Source: Todiramphus chloris collaris (lineage: Eukaryota; Chordata; Aves; Coraciiformes; Alcedinidae). From it: DNA of 64,000 nucleotides. Positions 14,201 to 25,808 of this stretch are shown here, piece by piece. The notes under the pieces are model-generated. The model was not told the origin of the DNA. It did not search any database and was given only the letters and a program-made list of their open reading frames with translations. Location: assembly GCA_025345505.1 (NCBI GenBank), contig JANVCC010000261.1, positions 647,700-711,699 of the forward strand, written 5' to 3'. The position numbers and the translations under genes were made by a program. Position 1 is the first letter of the stretch. The number at the start of each line of letters is the position of its first letter.

Positions 14201-14685
14201 AACATCTCTAGTTGTTTTTAATCGTTGACACTTGTGGCTTTCAAATAAAATATTAGCTTGTATAGCATCAGACTTATTTTTTCTCCAGAAACTTTTTTGG
14301 AAGTCTTTCTGGATTTCAAGACAATAACCTGGTTCCAGAGGAAGATCATACAGTAGACACCACACTTTATGATTTAAGGCTGATCTTCCCATTAGTATTA
14401 TTTAACTCAAATTCATTCTGCTTAGATTGTTTCTGTAGTAATTTAGTCTACAAAGATAACAGAACAATTTTTTTTTTTTGCCACTGACCTGTTTGATTTG
14501 ACAGATGTTTTGAGTACAGTTTTCTCCTGCACTGCACACTGATTAGGCTTTGATTTATTTGAAACATGTTTTGTATCTGACACCTCTCTTTCCTTCTTCG
14601 TCGATGACGGTTTGCTATTCTTGTCCAGCTTTGGACGTTTAGCAGAAGGCTCTACTAACACAGACTTCCTTTTCTGAGCTGCCAT
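8117..14685 (-). CDS. ESCO1: ESCO1, N-terminal half (5 coding exons, 3' part off window)
   Basis: ESCO1 acetylates the SMC3 subunit of cohesin in the nucleus, helping sister-chromatid cohesion and loop regulation together with PDS5. The coding exons in transcript order are 14685-14489, 13933-12562, 11934-11823, 10484-10421 and 8231-8117. All have AG/GT borders and matching phases, and they sum to 1860 nt (620 codons). Conserved blocks matching vertebrate ESCO1 are RRSQRLQQL (about residues 133-141), RSLRSREV, SILELCEEIAGEIESD (about 325-340), CKRFFPSKK (about 381), WTKIKL (about 410) and KQLII at the last border. The region is Lys/Ser-rich and looks disordered. The zinc finger and GNAT catalytic domain are missing, so this is a partial gene by window position and shows no sign of decay. 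Confidence 0.93.
10421..10484 (-). CDS. ESCO1: ESCO1 coding exon 4
   Basis: This is a 64-bp exon with an ATTGTAG acceptor and a GTATGG donor. It continues the frame as APKQLTQTSFPNQTSEVENR, similar to the SNQTSKSSDNRE region of mammalian ESCO1. Confidence 0.8.
11823..11934 (-). CDS. ESCO1: ESCO1 coding exon 3
   Basis: This is a 112-bp exon with a GTTTAG acceptor and a GTAACT donor. It reads NFRLHLESSPESSPVKY and onward, continuing in phase from RPDE. The ENSPVENV-like stretch of mammalian ESCO1 aligns here. Confidence 0.85.
12562..13933 (-). CDS. ESCO1: ESCO1 large second coding exon
   Basis: This is the longest open stretch in the window (457 codons plus one base). It enters through a TTTCAG acceptor and leaves at a GTAACT donor after RPDE. 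It carries the recognisable ESCO1 blocks RRSQRLQQL, RSLRSREV, SILELCEEIAGEIESD, CKRFFPS and WTKIKL. It is mostly Lys, Ser, Gln and Glu with no fold motif. The reading frame runs past the donor into the intron for about 30 codons before a stop, so the exon is shorter than the open frame. Confidence 0.93.
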
Positions 14686-14687
14686 TT
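14489..14687 (-). CDS. ESCO1: ESCO1 first coding exon
   Basis: The acceptor AG is at 14688-14689 and the ATG starts at 14685, two bases into the exon. It is the first ATG in frame. The exon gives 65 codons plus two bases and ends at a GTCAGT donor. It encodes a very basic Lys/Ser stretch (KRPKLD, KPSSTKKERE). Its alignment to mammalian ESCO1 is weak except that the junction falls just before the conserved TRSS segment, as expected. Confidence 0.85.
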
Positions 14688-17533
14688 CTGTAAGACACAA
14701 TAATTGATTCAGCTTTTAGAGTCCTTGTCAACTGTTGTTAGAGTGTCAGTTTATACAACCAAAGACAAAGCAAGGTAACTGATATTCACTCTTCCTTTCA
14801 CAGGCAGATCATGCTAACTGCGATCAGAAAGCAAATCATCAAAGCCATCTCAAATCAAATTCCATCTATTTTACTTACAGGTTTTTACAAGAGGCAATCG
14901 ATGTTTAGGTGAAAGTACCTTATCAAGGTGTGCCAAGAGCATTCCTTATGCATATGCTTACAAACGGGACGTTTCATGCCACCTATAAAGAATATAAAAT
15001 GTTCATGAAGTAAGCACTTTATTAACTTCCTTCTCAGACTCTGAATTTGGCATTCTCATTCTCTTCCACCCCTTCAAACAACGCTTAACTTTAAGGTTTC
15101 TTCGGTAATCAAAAAAAAAAAAAAAAGCCAAAACCACTACAAATTTTATTTCCATATCCAACAATTTTTGGCATTTTGCTGTCTCAAGGGTTACCCTTTC
15201 ACCTTTTGAAAGCTGGCAGATAACAGAAGCACCTGAAAGGAAATCTCCCATCCTTTTGCACTTTTCCAGAAAACAGTATGCTGCTCTCTTTCACAGCCCA
15301 CAAGAAAGTGGGCTTCTTGTCAATCCCGTGCCTCACAGCAACAGTGAGTAAATGCGTTAGACTACTAAATTTTGTGGTTGCTACTACAGAACTTCACAGA
15401 CATCAGCAACTGCCTATAACTCTTCCTTCTAATATGACTTACACTACAAATGAGAGACAGAAAGCCTAGAAAGCAGCACTGAGGTAGTTGGGCAGTTAAA
15501 GGTGGTATCTTCAGAACTGAGACAGTGTTAATGATGCAGAAATTAAATGTCCAAGTCTGAAAACTAACAGAGATGCTTAGTAAAAGGTCTTCACAGATTC
15601 AGTTGATCATACCTTTCACATCTAATTGGGGCTCTGAAACTTTTAAGTTCTCTTACTCGAGGCCACTGGTTTTGTATTATGGCACAATTCAGCAAAGTGT
15701 CACCAACAGCTTTCTAACATCACATTTACTGGACAACTCAGTGCTCAGAACTTCCATATGACCTTTTTAGGTCAAGAATTATCCATTTTCACCATTGATG
15801 GGCTGATACAGAAATATTTCTCTAAAAAAATTACATTACTTTTCAAACCTTCACTAATCTGATGTTAAATTTGAAAGTTTTAAGGTAAACCAGGAACTTT
15901 AAGTTACCAGTTGTGTAACACAGATGAGATACTTTTGTTTCATTAAAACTATAGCCTTCCAGTATTGACAACTCCTTCCCTAACAGTTTGAAAGGTATTT
16001 ACATTAATGCCCTTTTAATAATTATTCATTAGCCAAAGGCATAAAGAGCTGTACTTTTTCTCTTCTTTCAGAGTTTACTCTGTCCTTAACCCCATTTTCA
16101 ATTATCCACTCTCTTATGAAGACACTTCTAACCACACAAGACTGATAATGCTCAAATTCCTGACACCAATACTGTTTTCTGACTTTCTCCTTTAAAGAAA
16201 CTGCACGGCCAGGGACTCATATTTCAGGTAGAATTAAAGAACATATTCAGGGAAGAAATCTCTAGTAGCACTTTTCACAGTGCCGTTTCAATGTCTGTCC
16301 TTAAGGAGCCAGTAGCAGAGTTTCTATGCCTTACTAGCTCATGAGCTCCATGACACTTAAGTCTGTAGGTTCCCTCTGGTCACAGATTATCCATCAGAGC
16401 TGCAGCACAGCCACTCACCCTGAAAGTAACACCTCTAGTTGCTGAGTAAGTCATCGGTCTTACGTTGTCTTAGTTTAGAGCACAACATAGACTCTCGGAA
16501 TTCAAGAACACCATGACACGTACTGTACACATCCAGACTTTCTCAGGTTTTTTTCAGACATATACAGACATCACTGTCACTCTCGGCCACGTGACATGGC
16601 ATACTCAGGAAAAACTTTCAAATACAAACCAGAAAATACAGTCCTTCCCTCCCTGGTACTGCTTCTCAGGACACTGACATGCACAGTCCCCTCCCACAAA
16701 GAGAGCTAGCTCTTTAATAATCATGTCTTTCCTGCTGATACTCTGCGCAGCAGAGTCAACATTCAAGAAGCAGAAGCTTCTGCCCTGAAGTCCCTTCTAG
16801 TAAAGGCCAGATTACGGAAAGAAGGGAAAACACCGAAGTACGAGAACAAACTACACAACACTCCAAGATTTGGGTGCCAAGAAGCACAGATAAAACCAGA
16901 AGCACACAGCTCCCGCACCCTCCAGTCCTTACAGCAGCCCTGTCTCTCTGCTGAGACCTCGGGCTCAGCTCAGCTGCTTGCCAGAGCTGGGGGGTCTGCC
17001 CCGGGAGCCTCCTCACCGGTGCCCCCGCAGCCCCGCGCAGCCCCCGCGCCCTGACTCCCGGCCGAGACAGACCTCACGGTGCCACTCGAGCCAAGGCCTC
17101 CGAGCGTGGCCCGGCCTCACCCGCCCCAGCGCCCGCCCGTGACAGCCGCTCCGGAGCCGGGCCTGACACTGGGCCCCTGAGCCCAGCCAAGAGTTCCTCG
17201 CGCCGAGCCGAGCCCCGCCGAGAAGCAAGGCGGGAGCTGCGGGGAAGCGGCCGCTCGCCGCAGGGCACACCCCGGCCATCGGCCACAGGGTATGGCCCGC
17301 TCCCTCCCACTGCGATCGCAGAGACAGCGGCGGCCGCAAGCAGGTCCGAGCTCGGGCCGCGGCCGGCGGGCGAGTCAGGCCCGCGGAGGAGACGGCGGCC
17401 CCTCGGCCCCTCGGCGGGGGCAGGACGGGCTGCGGCGCGGGGGGGGCACCGCCCGCCGGGAGCCCCGGGCCCGCGGGGCCGGGGGGGGGGGAACTTCCCC
17501 CTCCCCCCCCCCCAGCGCGAGGCGGCCGCTTAC
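14688..17533 (-). other. ESCO1 intron 1 (inferred)
   Basis: This lies between the CpG-island exon donor (17533-17532, minus strand) and the acceptor of the first coding exon. I see no coding sequence. A possible extra 5' UTR exon starts after TTTATAG near 14985, but nothing confirms it. A long GC-rich hairpin sits at 17480-17513 beside the donor. Confidence 0.5.
17480..17513. repeat. G/C inverted repeat next to ESCO1 exon 1 donor
   Basis: A run of about 11-12 G is followed by AACTT and then a C-rich run (C5, T, C10 or more). GGGGGAA and TTCCCCC can pair. It lies about 20 bp into the inferred intron 1. Confidence 0.75.
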
Positions 17534-17640
17534 CTCGCGCGAGTGTCAGCGACGTGCCGGCAGCGCGAGCCGCGCTCCGCACCAGCTGGACGGGGGGGGG
17601 GGGGGGGGGGGAGGGGAGGGGAGGGGGGAAGGGGTGGAGC
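17534..17640 (-). other. ESCO1: ESCO1 5' UTR exon 1 (probable, TSS not fixed)
   Basis: Within the CpG island the minus strand carries a strong donor, GCGAG then GTAAGC, at 17534/17533. No other splice signal in the island is as good on this strand, and the next acceptor on that strand leads to the ESCO1 ATG exon. The transcription start is not visible. The exon probably runs into or past the poly-C tract (G20 on plus) at 17592-17611. The right boundary given is a guess. Confidence 0.5.
17592..17637. repeat. G20 homopolymer and GGGGA repeat
   Basis: Twenty consecutive G residues are followed by GAGGGGAGGGGAGGGG. This is a potential G-quadruplex on the plus strand and an i-motif or C-tract on the ESCO1-sense strand, within the promoter or 5' UTR. 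Confidence 0.9.
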
Positions 17641-18901
17641 GCGGAGGTGGGGGGGAGGAGATCGGGCCGCGCACGCGCGTGGGGCGGTGGCGCGCGCGGG
17701 TGGTGGCGGCGGCGGCGGCGCGGGCAACGCGGCTCGCGGCTCCTTCCTGTCCCCTGTCCCCCTCCCCCCACCCCCCTCCCCCGGCAAGCGGCGGCCGCGA
17801 GCCCGAGCCCCGGACCCTTTCACATCCGGGCACCGCGGCGGCTCCGCCTGCCGCCGCTCGAGCCGCCCTCTCCCCGCGCCTCCCAGACGGGACGCTTCCG
17901 GCGGGCGGGGGAGAGGGCGGTGCCGCCGCTTGCGCGTGCGTAGCGAGCGCACCGGGCCCCGTGCGCAGCGGGGAGCGTCTCGTCCTTCGGGGCTGTGGGT
18001 GAAGCGGGAGCTGTGCCCGGCCCGGCCGCTGAGCGCCGTGCTCCGCCGTTCGGTGCCTCACCTGCCGCGTGCGGAGCGGGCGGGGACTCGCGCGGGGGCT
18101 CGCGCGGGGCCGGCTGTGCCGGGGACGCCTCGCGACTGCCGCTCGTAGCCGAGCGCTGCCCGGCGGCGTCGGCGTCTCCCGGGTGTCGCGCGCCGCTTCT
18201 CCCCAGGGGCCGGAAACCGCCCGCAGGGGCCCGGGCTGCGCGCGGAGCGGCCGCCGTGCCCTCGGCGGGGAGCCCGGCGGTGACACCGGGACAGGGCTCC
18301 GGGGTGCCCGGGGCTTTGCTGCCGTTCAGCTCCGCGTTGGCTGCCCGGACAGCGGGCGCTGCCCGTGAGGTGCAGCGTTGTGCCGGCAAACGCTGCTTTG
18401 ATCAGGGAGAGAGAGACGTTGGCTGTGTCTGGACGCTGAGGAGGTCGGCTGGCCATGTCCCTGTCGGCTGGCCGTGTCCCGGTCCTGTGCAGCGTCCGTT
18501 TCTGTCTCCAGAGCTGTGAGCTCGCTGGGTGAACTGCTGTTCTGAGTCGAGTGAGGTTTCCTTCCCAAGTTCCGTAGTAACCCTGCAGACACCGGCTACT
18601 GTTCGGAAAGTCGTGTTCTGCACTGTTTCAGAGCTCAGTCTCTGTCATAACCGCGTGTTTCTGGTTTTTTTGTTCCATTGTCTAGGATGTTTCAGCCCTT
18701 ACTGCGCTGGGTAATGTACATAATCTGCCCGTATGCTGCAGCTCCGCTGCCTCAGGGCATTTCCATGTCGAAGCCTATGTCTGTGCTGGCAAGGAAGAGA
18801 AGCTCCGAGTGAAGAAGCAGCGCTGAGGATCTGACGGTGCCAGTCCAGACCTGTGGATGCAGTGACTGATAGGGCTGGGACACAGTGGGCATGTTGTGGG
18901 G

Positions 18902-19535
18902 ATCACAGAATCACAGCATGGCAGGGGTTGGAAGGGACCTCTGGAGATCATTGAGTCCAACCCCCCTGCCCCAGCAGGGTCACCCAGGGCAGCCCACACA
19001 GGAACAGATCCAGGGGGGTTGGAAAGGCTCCAGAGAAGGAGACTCCACAGCCTCTCTGGGCAGCCTGGGCCAGGCTCTGGCACTCTCACAGGGAAGAAGT
19101 TTCTCCTCATGTTGAGGTGGAACTTCCTGTGTTCTAGCTTATACCCATTATTCCTTGTCCTATTACTGGGCACCATGGAAAAGAGCCTGGCCTCTTCCAC
19201 TTGACACCCACCCCTCAGATGTTTATGGGCATTACTAAGATCCCCTCTCAGTCTTCTCAAGAGTAAACAGCCCCAGTTCTCTCAGCCTTTCTCCATAGGA
19301 GACATGTTCCAGCCCCTTCATCATCCTCATAGCCTCTGTTGGACTCTCTCCAGTAGATCCCTGTCTCTCTTGAACTGGGGAGCACACAGCTGGACACAGT
19401 ATTCCCAGTGTGGTCTCACCAGGGCAGAGTAGAGGGTGAGGACCCCAGAAGGAATCACACCAAGCCCCCGCATGCCAAGTGGGAGCAGTCGGGTTTCCTT
19501 CAGAAGCACGCTGCTGATCCTTCTGGAGTACTGAC
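18902..19535 (-). mobile_element. CR1 LINE 3' fragment (minus)
   Basis: Read on the minus strand, the fragment ends with the CR1 hallmark GTTGGACTCAATGATCTC, then the TTCCAACCCCTGCC block and ATGCTGTGATTCTGTG. The upstream part encodes remnants of the ORF2 C-terminus ([26 protein letters not shown]). It is interrupted by stops and frameshifts, so it is non-functional. Confidence 0.92.
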
Positions 19536-22383
19536 CTCAGGCATGCCTGCTGCGCTCCCTTGGCGTTACTAAGCTAGGAGTAACCTTTAGTCCATCCTAC
19601 CTGAAGTGCAGATGGTGTGTGTGTGTCAGGATCTCGGCGTTCAGTAGCTGTGCTCTTCACATCCGCTCCTGCTGGTGTTCCTGTTAAGGCAGCCCTGGGT
19701 CACTGGCCGGTAAGGTCCCCAGTGGTGCGTATCCATCGCTGTGCTGGAATGGCTGGCCAACAGCGTAGAGAGCCCTGGCGCCAGCCAGGCAGTAAATGCC
19801 TGTAGAAGGTGTCAGAAGAAACCGCAGCACACGGCAGAGTTTCTCCCAGAGGTTTCTCATTTCCCGTGCAGATTTCTGGTTCCAGTTTGCTGATCTCACA
19901 GGGACAGCACACGAGTCTTGAGAGCTACGTAGCGTAGAGGCTCTACGAGTGTTCTTTTGTTAATGTTATAAGTATTTAAGATGTGATTATTCTGATTTTT
20001 GTAATAAACTCTTTTTTTCTCTTTTATAACCTTTCAAACATTGCTTTGATTTCTATAGCTGTTGCATTTATGGGATTAGTTGTTGGACATTGCACTCAAG
20101 TTGTTAACAGTGTAAATGCTGTATGTTATGATGTAAATGATGCGTGTTATACGTGCATCAGATTACCTGGAGCTATTCTGTATGTAAATTATTTTTCATC
20201 TCTTTCTTATCTGCCTTCCTGGGTAAGTCCTCTTCCTGGGCGTGCTAATTCGAAGCGCACTTTGTCTCGGACAAACGGAAACTTTCATCAGCTGCAGTTT
20301 TTGACAAAGCTGAAGGGAGAAAATGTTCTTTACATCTCTCTCTTTAACGCGTGACGATGCTGTGACTGTACAGTGAGCGCAGCGACATGCGTGCTCCTGC
20401 TCTTCTGCAGGGACCTGCGGAATGCTCTCTGGGTGGAAGGACACTTCAGGTGCTGGGTTGCTTTGGAATTTCCTGGAGGATGATAGAATCATTTCTGTTG
20501 TCGTTAACTGTAACGTGGAGCTTTTCCCATCCCTCTTTCTCAGGAATGTGAAGCATTAGATTTTTCTCACATCCTTGTGCAGAACAGGAGTTTGCTGCAC
20601 CCCAGGGAAGTCCCGAAGAAGCAGTCGCTCTTACGGAGCAGTACATCCCAAAACCTCGAAAACAATCAACACATGGGATAGAATAGGAGTAAATTTCCAG
20701 CTTCCCACAGGAGGTGGCAGCGTTTTGAAGCAGTGGTGCCACGGTGAACTCGCTGGCAAGTGGGACGTTGCCGAAAGACCGTGAACTTCACCTGGGAAGG
20801 CGCGGTGAAGAGGAGCGGGTGTGCCCGGGCACGGCTTTCCGTGGAACTGGGGACCTGGGGACAGGGGAGGAGCTGCCCTCGCCCGAGTGGAGCGTGTGGG
20901 GAGCACGGGTTTAACCCTGGCATTGTTTCATGTTAGTTTAGCCTTGTTTACACTGCTGCAGTACCGCTGGCGTGCCGCTAGACTGCAGCGGCGAGAAAAA
21001 TGACCTGCTCGTAGGTTACCCCTTTTCTCCCAGGAGCAGTAACTCGGCTGATGTATGGATCGTCCCACCAGTGGCAGAGACTGCTCTGCTGGGCTGCAGC
21101 TTCAGGAGATGCAGTCACCCTGGGTAAGAGCTGGCTGTCACCAACAGGGGAAGCCTCTCCCGCTGTTTTCTCCACTGTCCCCCTTCCAGCAGTGTGTTGG
21201 AGCTCCTCACATCATGCCACCCTCCTCTAGCACCAGAGGGACCCCCGTAGGCAAATTTAACCTACTGAGCCAGCAAAAAATTAATCCAGTGGAAAAACTG
21301 GATAATATTCTGCCTGAGCAAGAAAGGCTGAGTACCATATAACTGGAGCTGGGGAGGATAGGAAAAGGAAGGTGAGGAGGAAGAGCAAGCCTTCCTCTTG
21401 GCATGTGGGAGCAATTCACATGGGCAGCTGCTTGTGCATCCGCAGTCTTGGGGCGGGCTGCGTAGTTAGAGGGCAGAGCTTTTGATGCCAAGCTCAGTGC
21501 CAGCAGTCCTAGCACACGGACCTCGCAGGCCTGTTTCACATGTTAACCCATTCCCAGCCTGCCTTCCTGTCCAGCAGGCATCTCTTCTGAGCGAGGAAGC
21601 GGGGACTCAGTGACTGACAACCAAGAGGCAGTAGCTGCTTAAACTGCTCAGCTGGAATTAACCCTGCAAGCACTCCTAGTGTAGCAGAAGAATGCCCCAG
21701 CCAGGTTAGCTAAGGCCACATGTGAAGCTGATTTAAACTAGTGGTTTTCTAATAATATATAGATCCTCCAGGAACCGGAGGAGCAGCTGAGACAGCCCAG
21801 GGCTCTGATTTCCATCCATTCAGCAGATTCAAAAAGTCCTTTTACCTTCATCCAGGAAGGAGAAGCTGCTTTTTGCATCTTTGGTAGAGAGAAAGGGATG
21901 GTAAAGTTGGAACCCTCAGAGGAAGAGATGTTTGCTAATGAAGCAATTGCTGGCTGTTGTGGTTGCTGCTGCATTTGGCAGATTTTTTCCTTCTCTTGGA
22001 ATAGAAATTAAAAAAAAAAAAAGTCTGGGATGTTCTACAGCAGATTGGCTGCAGGAGACTTTGCTGACTGGTAAGAAGCACCTCGAGTCTGTGGGGAGGG
22101 GATCTAGCATGTGTGCTGGAGGTGCTTGGTAAGCCCCCGGGAGATTCCTGGGCTTTTTATAGCTCCCTCTTTGCTGCTTCATTGCCTTGAGCATTCCAGG
22201 GATTTTCTTTTTGACCAGCTGGTTGAAAATCAGAGCATGTGGCTCAGGCTGAAGGTGCTGGTGCCATGAGGACAGCTCGGTGACTCGGGCGAGGACTGTT
22301 GTGTCGTCTTCTCGCAGCGCAGTGCTGCACTGAGCTGAAGTGGCTTGAGGAGAGCACAGAGTGCTTGCTTATGAGCCTCATGC
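19536..22383. other. Intergenic, no gene recognised
   Basis: Mixed-composition single-copy sequence. A 123-codon plus frame at 19983-20354 begins with a hydrophobic stretch but matches nothing I know. I looked for SNRPD1 (Sm D1) exons and saw none. Confidence 0.5.
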
Positions 22384-23431
22384 CATAAAATCATAGCATG
22401 GGGTTTGGAAGGGGGCCTCTGGAGACCATCGAGTCCAACCCCCCTGCCCCAGCAGGGTCACCCAGGGCAGCCCCTTAAACCTATAACAGACGCTCTCTGT
22501 TAACCCCCCTCCCTCCCCAGGGGGGAAGAGAAAGGGAATAAGGGAGAGAGACTTAGCGATTAGAAAAGGAAACTAGAACAGCTTTAATGAAAAGGAAAAT
22601 AATAATTATAAAAATGGAATATATACAAATATATACAAAACCAGTATGGAACCCAACCCCCCTGATGGTAATTCCATCACCGTCACCACTGATGTTGTGC
22701 AGGCTCCGGGGGAGTCCCAGACTGGGCCCCGCAGCAGACGGGAGCTGTGTTCAGGAGCTGGATTCTGGTACTGGGTTCAGGAACACGCAGATCGGATCGA
22801 AGGCAGAATGGACAGAGTCCTCCTTGGGTGCTCCGAGGAAGGAACCGAGAGAGAGGACTCGAGCCAAGCCAAGCAAAAGCTGGCAAAGCAGTCCAAGAGG
22901 GGAGAGAAGAGCCCAGAGACCCTTCAGGTCCCTCGGCTCTAGACCAAATATGGCGTATATGGGATGGAATCCCTCGCTGGTCAGTTTAGAGTCTCCCATC
23001 CTGTCCGCTCCTCCCTGAAGGTGCAGCCTTTCACCCTCTGCACCCCCCAGTGTGGCACACAGGACCCAGCAGTGCCCTTGGTCTGCATACCAATCCTTGG
23101 TAGTAACTCTAAACATAAGGTGTTCTCACTGCTAGAAGCAGACACTGTCTGTGAGAACAGGCTGCTAACTTCAGAAAGTGCAGTTAATTAGAAGAACTGA
23201 GCTGAAAAGTAAAATTACTGAACACAATTAGTTCTGTTTTCACTCAAACCAGGACAAGCCCACACAGGAACAGATCCAGGGGGGCTGGAAAGGCTCCAGA
23301 GAAGGAGACTCCACAGCCTCTCTGGGCAGCCTGGGCCAGGCTCTGGCACTCTCACAGGAAGAAGTTTCTCCTCATGTTGAGGTGGAACTTCCTGTGTTCC
23401 AGTTTGTGTCTGTTGTCTCTTATCCTATCAC
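22384..23431 (-). mobile_element. CR1 LINE 3' fragment split by an LTR insertion
   Basis: The 22384-22473 and 23257-23431 parts are the same minus-strand CR1 3' segment as in the copy at 18902. The break falls after GGGCAGCCC and resumes at AGCCCACACAGG. The intervening 783 bp is an inserted LTR. Joined coordinates match the uninterrupted copy. Confidence 0.9.
22474..23256 (-). mobile_element. Solo LTR inserted in CR1
   Basis: The insert is flanked by a 5-bp direct repeat AGCCC (22469-22473 and 23257-23261). Its minus-strand 5' end reads TGTCCTGGTTTGAGTG, a start typical of bird endogenous retrovirus LTRs. The other end reads TAGGTTTAAG and lacks the usual CA, so it may have lost a few bases. 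There is no gag, pol or env sequence. The AT-rich part near 22590-22640 resembles the U5/R part of songbird LTRs. Confidence 0.8.
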
Positions 23432-23505
23432 AGCCTTGGAATTTCATTTTCTTTCTACTCTACCCCTGCAGTAATGGGTACATCGATAACTGCCTGCATT
23501 CCTGA

Positions 23506-25808
23506 CACAGCAGGTGAGAGCCAGCTCGGGGAGGCTCCCTGCCAGGCCTGTGGGTCACAAACAGAGAAGGACTTGGGGGTGGTCTGAAGGTTGGAGGCCC
23601 CCTTGGGCATAGTGATCATGGAACGGTAGAGATTGCAGCTCCTGTGGAATTAAGGACTGGGGGCTTGGGTCAATAGAACTGTCACCTTGGCGTTCCAGAG
23701 GGCAGCTTTGACCTGTTCAGGGACTGGTTGGCAGAGTCCCCTGGGAGTCCGAGGGGCAAAGGAGCCCGAGGAAGGCTGGCTGTTCCTCAGGAGGGAAACC
23801 TTTAAGGCACAGGAGCGGCCGTCCCGGTGTGCCGTCAGGAGAGGCGGTGGGAAGGGCCTGGCCTGGCTGGGCAGAGAGCTTTGGCTGGAAGTCAGGAAGA
23901 AGAGGAAAGCCTGTGGAAGAAGGGGCAACTTGGGAAGACAGCAAAGATTCCGTGGGGCTCTGCAGGGAGAAAATTCCAAAGGCTGAAGCCCAACTGGAAC
24001 CTCCTCTGGCTGCTGCCATAAAAGACAAGAAAAAGCGTTCCTATAAATACGGTAACACCAAAAGCAGGACCAAGGAGAATTTCCATCCTCCCTTGGATGT
24101 GGGGGAAACAGTGACCGAGGATGAGGAGAAGGCTGAGGTACTGGGTGCTGCCTTTGTCTCAGTCTGTAATGGTACGACCAGTTGTTCTCCGAGTGCCCGG
24201 CCTCCATGGGCTGGAAGACAGGGACAGGGAGCAGAATGAAGCCTCCATAATCCAAGAGGAAGTGGTCAGTGACCTACTACACCACTTAGATGCACACAAG
24301 TCTAGGGAGCTGGATGGGATCCACCCAAGGGTACTGAGGGAGCTGGCAGAAGTGCTCACCAAGCCACTTTCCACCATTGATCAGATGTCCTGGATAACTG
24401 GGGAGGTCCCAGTTGACTGGAGGGGAGCAAATGTGGCACCCATCTCCAAGAAGGGCCAGGAGGAGGATCCAGGGAACTACAGGCCTGTCAGCCTGACCTT
24501 GTGCCAGGGAAGGTTATGGAGCAGATCATCTCGAGTGCCATCACGTGGCACACACTGAACAACCAGGTGATCAGACCCAGTCAGCCCATGGGTTTATGAA
24601 AGGCAGGTCCTGCTTGACTAACCTGATCTGCTCCTGTGACAAGGGGACCCACTCAGGGGATGAGGGAAAGGCTGTGGGTGTTCTTTACCTGGACTTCAGT
24701 AAAGCTTTAGACACTGTTGGCCACAGCATTCTCCTGGAGAAACTGGCTGCTCCTGGCCTGGATGGGGATTTGCTTTGCTGGATAGAGAACTGGCTGGATG
24801 GCTGTCCCCAGAGACTTATGGTGAATGGAGTTAAATCCAGTTGGTGACCAGTCACAGCTGCTGTTCCCCAGGGCTCAGTACTGGGCCCTGTTCTCTTTAA
24901 TATCTCTGTCAATGATCTGGGTGAGGGGATTGAAGGCACTCTTGGCAAGTTTGCAGACCACATGAAGTTAGGTGGGAGTGTTGATCTGCTTGAAGGCAGG
25001 GAGGCTCTGCAGAGGGGTCTGACCAGGCTGGATCAATGGGATGAGGTTTAACAAGGCCAAGTGCTGGTCCTGCCCTTGGGTCACAGCAGCCCCAGGCAAC
25101 GCTCCAGGCTTGGGGAGGAGGGGCTGGAGAGCTGCCTGGAGGAAAAGGGCCTGGGGGTGCTGGTGGAGACCCGGCTGAGCAGGAGCCAGCAGTGTGCCCA
25201 GGTGGCCAAGAAGGCCAGTGCCATCCTGGCCTGGATCAGGAATGGTGTGGCCAGCAGGAGCAGGGAGGTGATTGCCCCCATATACTTGCCACTGGTGAGA
25301 CCAGGTTCAGTTTTGGGCCCCTCACTCCCAGAAGGACATTGTGGGGCTGGAGCGTGTCCAGAGAAGGACAGTGAAGATGGGGAAGGGTTTAGAACAAGTC
25401 TGGTGAGGAGCAGCTGAGCGATCTGGGGTTGTGGAGCCTGGAGCAAAGGAGGCTGAGACCTTCAGGCTCTCGACAGCTCCTGACAGGAAGTTGGAGCTAG
25501 GGGAAGTTGGTCTCTTCTCCCAAGTAACAAGTGACAGGAGAAGAGGACCAGCCTCAAGTTGCCTCAGGGGAGGTTTAGGTTGGAGCTGAGGAACAATTTC
25601 TTCCCTTCCAGGGTTGTCCAGGGCTGTCCCAGGCTGCCCAGGGCAGTGGTGGATTCCCCATGATCCCTGGAGGGGTTTAAAGCCCCTCGTGGAGCTGTGG
25701 TGCTGAGGGACAGGGGGCAGCGGTGCCCTGGCAGTGCTGGGGGAGTGGTTGGGCTGGATGACCTGAAAGGATTCTTCCAACCACAATGTTTCCGATTCTG
25801 TGGTTGTG
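23506..25808 (+). mobile_element. CR1 LINE, about 2.3 kb, broken ORF2
   Basis: The copy starts inside the end of the endonuclease domain and runs through reverse transcriptase to the 3' tail (GGCTGGATGACCTGAAAGG, TTCCAACCACAATG). Readable RT blocks are ELDGIHPRVLREL, GNYRPVSLT, HGFMKGRSCLTNL, VLYLDFSKALDTV and [14 protein letters not shown]. The catalytic box reads FADH in place of FADD, and there are several frameshifts and stops. It is therefore dead. Confidence 0.93.

Larger units (their letters stand above)
16900..18420. promoter_or_regulatory. CpG island, ESCO1 promoter region
   Basis: About 1.5 kb is very GC-rich with undepleted CpG, in contrast to the AT-rich flanks. It holds G-runs, GC boxes and an ETS-like CTTCCGG near 17896. 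It lies at the 5' end of ESCO1. It extends more than 700 bp past the probable exon 1, so a divergent plus-strand transcript could also start here, but no plus-strand coding exon is recognisable. Long open frames on both strands here are a by-product of the base composition. Confidence 0.75.

Noticed and set aside
17013..18519. Several open frames of 90-250 codons on both strands
   Set aside because: They overlap each other in a CpG island with almost no TA-containing codons, are low-complexity Arg/Ala/Pro/Gly, and match no family.
19983..20354. 123-codon plus-strand frame with hydrophobic N-terminus
   Set aside because: AT-rich sequence gives hydrophobic codons by chance; no recognisable family and no conserved motif.
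23650..24255. 201-codon minus-strand frame
   Set aside because: It is antisense to CR1 ORF2 remnants at the same place.
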